Virus record (IMG/VR): IMGVR_UViG_3300028025_000122
Span: 1-20,278 of that record
DNA length: 20,278 nt
Reading direction: 5' to 3' (one strand)
Source of the DNA: a virus
Shown here piece after piece: positions 1 through 6,929 of the stretch (the stretch's first letter is position 1; every line of letters starts with the position of its first letter). A program made the position numbers and the translations under genes. The notes beneath the pieces were generated by a model, which was given only the letters and a program-made list of their open reading frames with translations, was not told the DNA's origin and did no database searches.

Positions 1-1337
1 GTCTTAAAGTTCATACAACCGATTCTTTTAACTTTTCTATCCGTTACGACACCTAATTGGGTTTTACCCCCTCCAAAGCCACCCGATACTGTTTGACCTT
101 GGGAATTTCTATTCACGAATAAAATATTCTCATATTCTAAATCTTGATGTAGGATTGAAGCAACCTGCTCACTTATATTTATCTCAATCAAAATGTAGGC
201 TTGGTTGTAATCCTTAGCTACTTTATATAGAATATTCGGATATAGCAGAGGAGAGATATCGTTTTTCCTATATTTCGCCACTTGTCTATATGGAGCTTCT
301 GTGATATCTATAACTGAAAACGCAGAGTAGTCCCCACCAACACCAGCAGCCACATCGGCAATAATTACATAAGAGTGAGGTGGTTTAAAGATTGGGTTAC
401 CCTTGTCATCAAACTTCCCTGTTTCCATCTCATAAACTGGCTCTTCGTAAACATCTAATCCATCTTTCTTATAGACTGGATAGGATGGAGATAACATTGC
501 AATGGTATCTGAATTAACCAAAGTAAGAGCGGATCCAAGAAACTTACAAAGAACCTCTTGATTGTATTTGAGATCGCCAAGAACTGCTCTTTGTTCTGCA
601 GCCCATTTCTCATCACGACCTGGAATTTCCCAGTATGGAATGAAACAGTTTACAAAACCATTCTTGCCGTTTTCGGCATCGTTCCAGAATTTCCAGAAGT
701 GGTTATAACCGAGTGGTGTTGAACTTAGCAGAATCTTTGTTGTTTCACCAGCAGAAATAGTAGGGTAAACGGATGTAAAGAATTGTTCGGCAACAGTGTT
801 TGGAATGATCGCAGTTTCGTCTACATAAAGTAAGTTAACAGATTTACCACGAATACCAGAAGTTGAAGTTGCAGCTGTGAAAACTTTAGATCCATTTTCT
901 AGTTCCACATCACCTTTGTTCCAAGACTTAACACCTTGCTGGATCCAAATTGGTAGCCCCTCATACATTACCTGATAACGAGCAAGAACCTCTCGTGCAG
1001 CAGTTGCTTTGTTCGCCAAAATAGCGACATTCTTTGCGTCATTAAAAATAGTGTACCAAAGAATATAGGCAGCGGATGTTGTAGTCTTACCCTGCTGACG
1101 ACCTTCCATAAGAATCACACGACGATTGTCATGAATGATTTTTAGTTTCTTTTTCTGACATTCATAAAGTTTAAAAGGAATTAAACCTTTGTCCAGAGAA
1201 ACGATCTGACAGTAAGTTTCGATAAAATAAATGTAATCGTTTTTACACTTAATATATTCTTGCACCTGTTCAGGTGTGAACTGAACAGATACACCGATTG
1301 CTTTTAAATTGGGGTTTGCATTATATATTTCAGCCAT
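1..1337 (-). CDS. 17: Terminase large subunit gp17 (C-terminus cut by window edge)
   Basis: DNA-packaging motor: an ATPase that pumps DNA into the prohead plus a nuclease that cuts the concatemer. I translated the minus strand from the ATG at 1337; it stays open for 445 codons to the window edge, and about 100-150 residues are probably missing (T4 gp17 has 610). Walker A is GRQQGKTT at residues 79-86 and Walker B is LLYVDE at 169-174. The coupling motif SSTP is at 205-208. The nuclease starts with IADVAAGVGGDYSAF near 326-340 (acid D328, also D336), with a second acid E385 in LIEINISEQ. Walker A sits about 80 residues nearer the N-terminus than in T4 gp17, so the N-terminal region is short. 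The start lies 2 bases after the gp15 stop, so it is probably translationally coupled. Family assignment is firm. Confidence 0.95.
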   Translation of the reverse strand, partial: MAEIYNANPNLKAIGVSVQFTPEQVQEYIKCKNDYIYFIETYCQIVSLDKGLIPFKLYECQKKKLKIIHDNRRVILMEGRQQGKTTTSAAYILWYTIFNDAKNVAILANKATAAREVLARYQVMYEGLPIWIQQGVKSWNKGDVELENGSKVFTAATSTSGIRGKSVNLLYVDETAIIPNTVAEQFFTSVYPTISAGETTKILLSSTPLGYNHFWKFWNDAENGKNGFVNCFIPYWEIPGRDEKWAAEQRAVLGDLKYNQEVLCKFLGSALTLVNSDTIAMLSPSYPVYKKDGLDVYEEPVYEMETGKFDDKGNPIFKPPHSYVIIADVAAGVGGDYSAFSVIDITEAPYRQVAKYRKNDISPLLYPNILYKVAKDYNQAYILIEINISEQVASILHQDLEYENILFVNRNSQGQTVSGGFGGGKTQLGVVTDRKVKRIGCMNFK

Positions 1338-1339
1338 AG

Positions 1340-2071
1340 TTAAAACGCATCATTCCAATGTTCTGATATAGTTCCAGTTTCAAAATCTCCAGTGGCAGTA
1401 TATTTTTTATTCGGAGTAGTAAGTTTATCGATGTAAACTGTTTTAATTGGTCCATTAGTCCCAACTGGTCCAAAGAAGTTAGCCTTCAGAGTAAAGTTTA
1501 AAGTGTATGTTACAAATCTACGAGTTTGAAAATCTCCATCGTAGTCATCTTGAACATTCACACTTTGTAAAATAATAGGAACATCTAACACAACATTCAT
1601 ATCTGGAATAGCATTTAAACTTAATGTAAATTCTGGAGTGAAAAATGGTAGAATTTGTTCAACAATTTGTAATCCATCTTCTTGAGTTTTGGTTAAAACA
1701 TAAAGAGAGATATCAATGTTATATGGAACTGGAGCATACTGCTGACTCAGAGTAGCAGGGCTAGTTCCATTAGTCTTATAGCAAGTAATTTTATTCATAC
1801 GACCAACTTTTCGTTGGGCGTCATAAGACATACCAGTTATTTCAAAAGACATTCTTGGTAGAGTTGTATAAACATTTCTTTCCAAGGTAGGATCTTGTTC
1901 AATACGAACTAACCACTTTTCTTTCGGTGCGTATGCTAGTGGAACTACAACAGTTTGTTGTACTGTTCCATCGTTATCTGCTCGCTCGATCTTAATATTA
2001 CTAAAAAGAGATCCAAAGGCAACAATAACCTTTCTTGTTAATCCGTGATAAAATGGAGGTATGTTAAGCAT
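1340..2071 (-). CDS. 15: Tail sheath stabilizer and completion protein gp15
   Basis: In T4, gp15 forms the hexameric ring that caps the finished tail and connects it to the neck proteins gp13 and gp14. The 243-residue product matches T4 gp15 (272 residues) in its opening, FYHGLTRKVIVAFGSLFSNI, followed by charged IKIERADN. It also matches in the block GLQIVEQILPFFTPEFTLSL (residues about 133-152) and in the later DGDFQTRR...TYTLNF stretch. The C-terminus is shorter than in T4. The ATG shares its A with the gp14 stop codon (TAATG), so translation is almost certainly coupled to gp14. The stop is followed after 2 bases by the gp17 start. Position after gp13 and gp14 is canonical. I based this on recalled motifs, not on an alignment. 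Confidence 0.88.
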   Translation of the reverse strand: MLNIPPFYHGLTRKVIVAFGSLFSNIKIERADNDGTVQQTVVVPLAYAPKEKWLVRIEQDPTLERNVYTTLPRMSFEITGMSYDAQRKVGRMNKITCYKTNGTSPATLSQQYAPVPYNIDISLYVLTKTQEDGLQIVEQILPFFTPEFTLSLNAIPDMNVVLDVPIILQSVNVQDDYDGDFQTRRFVTYTLNFTLKANFFGPVGTNGPIKTVYIDKLTTPNKKYTATGDFETGTISEHWNDAF

Positions 2072-3129
2072 TATTGTACATCTCCGAACGGATTATTTGT
2101 ATCAAATAAAAGATCAGTAGCTTCTGATTTAAATTTAGTGTTATCGCCATATGATTGTGGCAAGTCTGCGTTTGGTTCGATGGAAGCAGTAGCCTTTGCT
2201 GCTAAACCAACATATGTTAATGTAGCAGTTCCATTTGCGACAGCACCAGTAGAATGAGTTGGAGCGGTAGAACCAGTTGTTCCACCAACAGTAACTGTAT
2301 ACAATTTAGTTAGATGGAACACTTGAGAATTTGTTAGCAATGCAGTTGATGCTGCCCATTGATTACCTATTACGATAGTTGGAGCAGAATCGTATCCAGT
2401 TCCAACATCTAAAATATTCATAGCAGAAACTGAACCATTGGTTAGAGTAGTAGATAGTCTTGCTGTCTGATTAGCTTCTAAACCACTACCACCAGTAACT
2501 GTAACCGAAGGTACTGCGTTATATCCAGAACCAGCTTGAGTGATAGTCACTTTAGTTAATGAACCTGTAGCATTTCTTGTATATTCAGTATCGTAAGATT
2601 TTAGAGTTTCAAATACATCTATTTCTTTAACACCAGTATCAATATGTTCAGAAGCATACTGGAACAATTCAACTTGTAACTGATAAACATAAAGTTTACC
2701 CAACTGATAAAATGGATCTTGATGTTTTACAAATTTGATTTCAAACAAACCTTTTGTTAGTGGGAAGTAAAGTAAATCTCCCTCACATGGTCTGATTGGT
2801 AATTGAGTCTGACCGAATCTACCAACTAGTTGATCCCATCTACGACGAGCAACTGTTAATGTGGCAGACTGCTCCATCATTAAACCAAATTTCTGTACGA
2901 ACGCACCCTGTCCCTCGAAACCATCAACATTTTCTAAATACATTTCTATTGGATATGCTGTCTTGAATTCGCTGAGGCGATCTTCACCAAGGATATCATC
3001 CTTAGCTACTAACTTTCTTGGAATATAATAAAAATCCTGCCCATATATTTGCAGGGATTCTACGATCAAATCTTCAATGAGATATTGTTCGTCTTTAGTA
3101 CCATGAGAAAAGTATACATTTCGTGCCAC
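2071..3129 (-). CDS. 14: Neck protein gp14 carrying an inserted repeat domain
   Basis: Head-completion (neck) protein that seals the filled head and receives the tail. Residues 1-185 match T4-like gp14: LIVESLQIYGQDFYYIPRKL at 21-40, then ILGEDRL, FEGQGAFVQKFGLMM, EGDLLYFPLTKGLFEIKFV and DPFYQLGKLYVYQLQVE. The C-terminal tail DLLFDTNNPFGDVQ is also typical. Between them, about residues 188-318, lies extra sequence: two related units (GSGYNAVPSVTVTGGSG near 200-216 and GTGYDSAPTIVIG near 243-255), then a glycine/threonine-rich segment LYTVTVGGTTGSTAPTHSTG. That explains 352 residues against 256 in T4. The start codon is GTG at 3129, lying 3 bases after the gp13 stop; the motif match begins soon after, which supports this start. 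The protein is fused in frame without a break. Confidence 0.88.
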   Translation of the reverse strand: MARNVYFSHGTKDEQYLIEDLIVESLQIYGQDFYYIPRKLVAKDDILGEDRLSEFKTAYPIEMYLENVDGFEGQGAFVQKFGLMMEQSATLTVARRRWDQLVGRFGQTQLPIRPCEGDLLYFPLTKGLFEIKFVKHQDPFYQLGKLYVYQLQVELFQYASEHIDTGVKEIDVFETLKSYDTEYTRNATGSLTKVTITQAGSGYNAVPSVTVTGGSGLEANQTARLSTTLTNGSVSAMNILDVGTGYDSAPTIVIGNQWAASTALLTNSQVFHLTKLYTVTVGGTTGSTAPTHSTGAVANGTATLTYVGLAAKATASIEPNADLPQSYGDNTKFKSEATDLLFDTNNPFGDVQ

Positions 3130-3132
3130 AAT

Positions 3133-4098
3133 TTATCCCATGAAAAAATCTAGTGGAGCAGATTTGTTTTGTAATTCATTTTCCAAATCTTCTATTTCGC
3201 TTTTTGCTTCATCATATAATTTATCTCCGTCTAAAGTAACTCCTCCAGGAAGTTGAATACCACTAAACTTTTTAATGTTGGTAGCCCATTGTCTTTTGAA
3301 CTGAGCAGTTACATATTTCTTCAACCATGGTTCGTTCCAAACTCTAGTGAATTCAGTTGGATCAAGAGCACGATACGCTTCAATGATTAAAAATTGACCA
3401 ATGTCAACTTTGTTAGCGTCTTTCCAATCAATGTCTAGAAATAATCTGTTCTGTAATCTATTAAAACGATAGATTGGACGACCATTTAGAACTAAGTCTA
3501 ATGTCGCCAAGTGTTGCATAACAGTTGTATAGTAAATGATTGAAGTGCTAGCCAAGTCGTATAAATCGTTTAATCTTAATTGATACTGTAAGTCAAAAAT
3601 GTTTCTTGAACTTGATTGGCTAGAGAACAAAGGAAGAACACGAATGATACCATATACAGAATCTGCTATTGGAACATATCCGTTTTCAATATCACTAGGT
3701 GTGTAAAAATTAGTTGCAGCTAAAGTTGCAGTATTGCCGTGTTCATCTGAAACAGTTTCACCAGCAACAAATACCCCAGTTACACGAGCAATTTTTAAAG
3801 TATTAGTATCTGCTCCAGAATATAGTTTTGCTTTTGCTCCACTGGTAGCACCAGTAACAGTATCACCAACTGTAAAAGAAGCTGCGTTCACTCCAGTAAT
3901 TTCTAAAGAGCCAGCAGCAATTTGATGTTTGAGATAAACTTTTTCAATACCATCGTAGTGGTATAGTCTCCAAAAGTCTAATGACTGATCAATACGATCT
4001 TCAAGTTGATCATCGTCCACATTTATCTCGAGAACAGGTGCGCCCAATTCTCGTAGACAATAATCTTTTAATGTTTCTCTACTTGTTGGGATTGCCAT
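3133..4098 (-). CDS. 13: Neck protein gp13 carrying an inserted beta-rich domain
   Basis: Head-completion (neck) protein that works with gp14 after DNA packaging. The N-terminus fits T4-like phage gp13: LKDYCLRELGAPVLEINVDD (residues 10-29), DQLEDRIDQSLDFWRLYHYD, then a YLKHQI segment. Residues about 138-321 (IENGYVPI..., YGIIRVLPLF, FDLQYQLRLNDLYDL, WNEPWLKKYVTAQFKRQW) continue the family, with an acidic helical C-terminus. Residues about 62-132 look like an inserted beta-rich module, FTVGDTVTGATSGAKAKLYS followed by a second GVFVAGETVSDEHGN half. Total length is 321, against about 309 in T4. The ATG follows the stop of the upstream fibre gene by 1 base, and AGGA lies upstream. Placement before gp14 and gp15 is canonical. 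Confidence 0.87.
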   Translation of the reverse strand: MAIPTSRETLKDYCLRELGAPVLEINVDDDQLEDRIDQSLDFWRLYHYDGIEKVYLKHQIAAGSLEITGVNAASFTVGDTVTGATSGAKAKLYSGADTNTLKIARVTGVFVAGETVSDEHGNTATLAATNFYTPSDIENGYVPIADSVYGIIRVLPLFSSQSSSRNIFDLQYQLRLNDLYDLASTSIIYYTTVMQHLATLDLVLNGRPIYRFNRLQNRLFLDIDWKDANKVDIGQFLIIEAYRALDPTEFTRVWNEPWLKKYVTAQFKRQWATNIKKFSGIQLPGGVTLDGDKLYDEAKSEIEDLENELQNKSAPLDFFMG

Positions 4099-4099
4099 A

Positions 4100-6901
4100 T
4101 TAGTTTCCTAACTTTGCTTTTAATTCGTTGATTTGTTGCTGTTGTTCTTTGATTGCTTCGATTAACAAACCAACCATGTTTCCGTATGAAACAGAAAGCA
4201 TACCATCTTCGTTCTCGTGAACAACTTCTGGATGAACTGCCAACACATCTTGAGCAATAACACCAGCTGTTCTTTTTTCCACACCAGTCTTAATGAAAGT
4301 AACACCAGTGATAGCTTGTACTTTTTCCAACGCACTTGTGATTGGTTGGATATCAGATTTCATTCTTCTATCTGAGTTAGAAATAATATCTGCAGCAGAA
4401 GTGATGTTTCCAGTAGTAAACAGAGCACCACCGATACCAACACCACCAGTTACAACCAATGCACCAGTAGACGCAGTAGTGGACGCTGTAGTATTCGAAA
4501 CTAGCAAACGAGTCGCATTCCAACCACCTCGTTTAGCAGTGGTGGAAGCATCAGTTGCAGTATAGAACTCCAACTCATCGTTAGACGCACCAGCAGAAGA
4601 TTCTGCAAGGATATAAGTTAAACCATCTACAGATTTAACACCACCAAGTGAAGCCCAACTACCAGAAGCATATCCTTCAAAAGAAGAAATATCGCTGTTG
4701 TAACGAATCTGACCAACAGCAGGAGTACCTGGACGCTGAGCAGAAGTACCTGCAGCAATTTTAGTAGCACCAGTTGAGTTGTGAACTAAAGAAGCATTAT
4801 TGATAGTTAAAGTGCCAGTCGCAGCACCGAGATCTAGTGTAGTTGCAGCACCACCGATACTCAATGTAGTAGCAGTAGTATTGAACAGAGTCGCAGTAGT
4901 TTGATTAGTTAATAAATCACCACCATTAACAGACAAGTCACCAGCAGTAACTGTGCTTGCGTTGTTTAAAGTTAGAGTGCCAGTCGCAGCACCGATGTTT
5001 ACCGTAGTCGCTGCAGCACCCATGTTTAGGGTTGTAGCGTTAGAATTAAATACTGTTGCAGTTCCAGTTGAAGAAGTAGTTATGTCACCACCATTCACTG
5101 CTAAATCGCCAACCAATTCCAAGCCACCAAACTTGGCGTCACCAACAGTTCCACTAACTACTTCAGCAGTGACCGAAGCATCAGAGTAGTATGTTAGTAC
5201 GGAATTGCTGTTCTTCCAAACCAAGAATCCTTTCTTAGCTGAAGTTTTATAGTAGTCGAATTCAATACCAATGTCTTTACCATTATCAGTCAACAATCCA
5301 GTTTCATTATAGTTCAACTGAATCAAAGCAGCACCATAACCGCTATTAGCAGTAGATGTTGTAGTTGTAGTACCATTAACAGTCAAGTTACCAGTAATGG
5401 CAATGTTACCAGCGATAACACCATCGCCACCAGCATAGATTGTTCCATGAACACGAAGATCTTTAGCGATACCAGCACCACCATCTACAACCAACGCACC
5501 ATTAGTATATACAGTAGATTGAGTTGTATCGTTGATATTAACAATACCAGAAGTATCTAAAGTTGCTACATTTGTATTACCAAAACGAGCAGCACCAGCA
5601 GTGCCACTGAACACTTCAGAAGTGTTTGTTGCGTCTGGAATGAAAGTAAACTCACCAGTTGAATCATCGAAACCGAAGAAACCAACTTTAGGCAAAGTGC
5701 CGTTATGGTAGTTGAATTCAACACCACGATCTTTGTTATCATCTGAAGCTGGAGCAGCATCACCACCAAGAGTAATGACTGGGTCATCAACAGTAACTGT
5801 TGTTGAATTTGTAGTAGTTGTAGTGCCGTTGACTGTTACATTACCAGTAACGATCAAGTTGTTGGCAACAGTAAGAGCATCTTTAGTCCAGCCACCAGCT
5901 TTAGTGCTTGATGTGCCATTTGCTGCTTCAACATAGAATTCTAATTCGCCATTAGAAGCACCAGCAGAAGTTTCTGCACGAATGAATGTGTAGCCGTCAA
6001 CAGACTTAACACCACCTAGTGATGCCCAAGCAGAAGCTGCATAACCTTCGAATGAAGCGAGGTCAGTATTGTAACGGATAATACCAGTCGCACCAGTAGG
6101 ACGCTGAGCAGTAGTACCTACCGCAACCTTAGTTCCTGCAGTAGAGTTGTGAACTAAAGAAGCATTATTTACAGTAAGAGTGCCAGTAGCTGCACCAATC
6201 GTTACTGCAGTACCAGCTGCAAATAAAGCTGGACTAGTTGGTGTAGCAAAGAAACTTGTAGCACCAGAAGTGGCATCAATCGCAGTAAGACCAGCAACTG
6301 AAGTTGAAGAACCACCGATAGAAATTGTAGTTGTACCAACAGTAATATCAGGTGACGCCCAAGATGGAGCAGTAGAAGCACCAGTAGACTTAAGAACATA
6401 TCCATTGGCACCTGGAGAAATAAATCCAGTTTGGTTTGTATCAATCTGATACATCAAGTAACCAGCAGAACCACCCAAGATGTTAGAAGCAGTGGTTGCT
6501 GAAGTTGCTGTACCAACAGTAAGAGCAGAAGAATTGACCCAAACAGGAGCAGAAGTACCACCAGAAGTTAATACTTGTCCAGAAGTTCCCGCAGCACCCA
6601 TCGCCATTCCAGAAGAACCAGAATAAACAACAGCACCTTGAACGGCAGTTAATGAAGATCCAGTACCACCATAACCTAGTGCTACAGCATTACCTTGCCA
6701 AGCAGAGCCAGTAGATAGTGTTTTATTAACAAAAGTTTGAGTTGCACCCAAAGTTGCAACAACAGCACCACCACCTGCAGTTGTGCCATCATGGAGTCTA
6801 AGCGTCTTTACTTCTGTGTCGTATGTAATTTCCGCTACTGCTCCAGTGAAAGCATTATTCTGGGTTGTCGTACCTCTTCTAAATTGTACTTGGGTTGCCA
6901 T
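4100..6901 (-). CDS. Tail fibre protein with C-terminal peptidase-S74 intramolecular chaperone
   Basis: A 933-residue fibre-like virion protein. Residues 1-45 (FRRGTTTQNNAFTGAVAEIT, then DTEVKTLRLHDGTTAGG) resemble N-terminal modules seen in phage fibre and tropism-determinant proteins. The centre is Thr/Ser/Gly/Ala-rich beta repeat with two internal duplications (residues 231-345 against 691-803, and 353-441 against 504-592). Residues about 843-933 form a peptidase S74 domain: SDRRMKSDI with candidate catalytic Ser843 and Lys848, then AGVIAQDVL, and a terminal coiled coil (EAIKEQQQQINELKAKL). In that family the domain guides trimer folding and cuts itself off, which would leave about 842 residues. 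It occupies the place of fibritin (wac) in T4, directly ahead of gp13. SD-like AGAGGAAT precedes the ATG. The receptor is unknown. Confidence 0.85.
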   Translation of the reverse strand: MATQVQFRRGTTTQNNAFTGAVAEITYDTEVKTLRLHDGTTAGGGAVVATLGATQTFVNKTLSTGSAWQGNAVALGYGGTGSSLTAVQGAVVYSGSSGMAMGAAGTSGQVLTSGGTSAPVWVNSSALTVGTATSATTASNILGGSAGYLMYQIDTNQTGFISPGANGYVLKSTGASTAPSWASPDITVGTTTISIGGSSTSVAGLTAIDATSGATSFFATPTSPALFAAGTAVTIGAATGTLTVNNASLVHNSTAGTKVAVGTTAQRPTGATGIIRYNTDLASFEGYAASAWASLGGVKSVDGYTFIRAETSAGASNGELEFYVEAANGTSSTKAGGWTKDALTVANNLIVTGNVTVNGTTTTTNSTTVTVDDPVITLGGDAAPASDDNKDRGVEFNYHNGTLPKVGFFGFDDSTGEFTFIPDATNTSEVFSGTAGAARFGNTNVATLDTSGIVNINDTTQSTVYTNGALVVDGGAGIAKDLRVHGTIYAGGDGVIAGNIAITGNLTVNGTTTTTSTANSGYGAALIQLNYNETGLLTDNGKDIGIEFDYYKTSAKKGFLVWKNSNSVLTYYSDASVTAEVVSGTVGDAKFGGLELVGDLAVNGGDITTSSTGTATVFNSNATTLNMGAAATTVNIGAATGTLTLNNASTVTAGDLSVNGGDLLTNQTTATLFNTTATTLSIGGAATTLDLGAATGTLTINNASLVHNSTGATKIAAGTSAQRPGTPAVGQIRYNSDISSFEGYASGSWASLGGVKSVDGLTYILAESSAGASNDELEFYTATDASTTAKRGGWNATRLLVSNTTASTTASTGALVVTGGVGIGGALFTTGNITSAADIISNSDRRMKSDIQPITSALEKVQAITGVTFIKTGVEKRTAGVIAQDVLAVHPEVVHENEDGMLSVSYGNMVGLLIEAIKEQQQQINELKAKLGN
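4493..6211 (-). repeat. Duplicated segments inside the 933-residue fibre gene
   Basis: Two protein-level duplications lie in this span. One pairs 5867-6211 with 4493-4831: both copies read ...NNASLVHNST..., then AQRP, RYN, SFEGYA, SWASLGGVKSVDG or near variants. The other pairs 5579-5845 with 5126-5392: both start GN(V/L)TVNGTTTTT and share a D-(R/I)-G-(V/I)-EF-(N/D)-Y core and an EV(F/V)SGT ending. At the DNA level a 26-base identity is visible at 4776-4801 and 6144-6169, and a 20-base identity at 4811-4830 and 4976-4995. They look like expansion of a fibre shaft by duplication. Confidence 0.75.
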
Positions 6902-6921
6902 TTAAAATTCCTCTTTTTGTA

Positions 6922-6929
6922 TATTTATG
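6922..6929 (-). promoter_or_regulatory. Probable late promoter CATAAATA ahead of the 933-residue fibre gene
   Basis: The minus strand reads CATAAATA, one base off the T4 late promoter TATAAATA. It is followed by an A-rich spacer, AGAGGAAT and the ATG at 6901. The TAA stop codon of the preceding 1057-residue gene is inside the motif. The ahead-of-start position and the similar module before the 258-residue gene support it. A one-base mismatch in AT-rich DNA keeps confidence moderate. Confidence 0.5.

Noticed and set aside
176-183. GATAAATA on the minus strand as a late promoter
   Set aside because: It lies inside the terminase coding region with no gene start following in the window and has a mismatch to the consensus.
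4400-6700. Dense short repeats rich in accagcagaa-like words, resembling a CRISPR or minisatellite
   Set aside because: Spacing is irregular, repeats are imperfect and follow codon phase of a beta-repeat fibre protein; there are no constant repeats with unique spacers.
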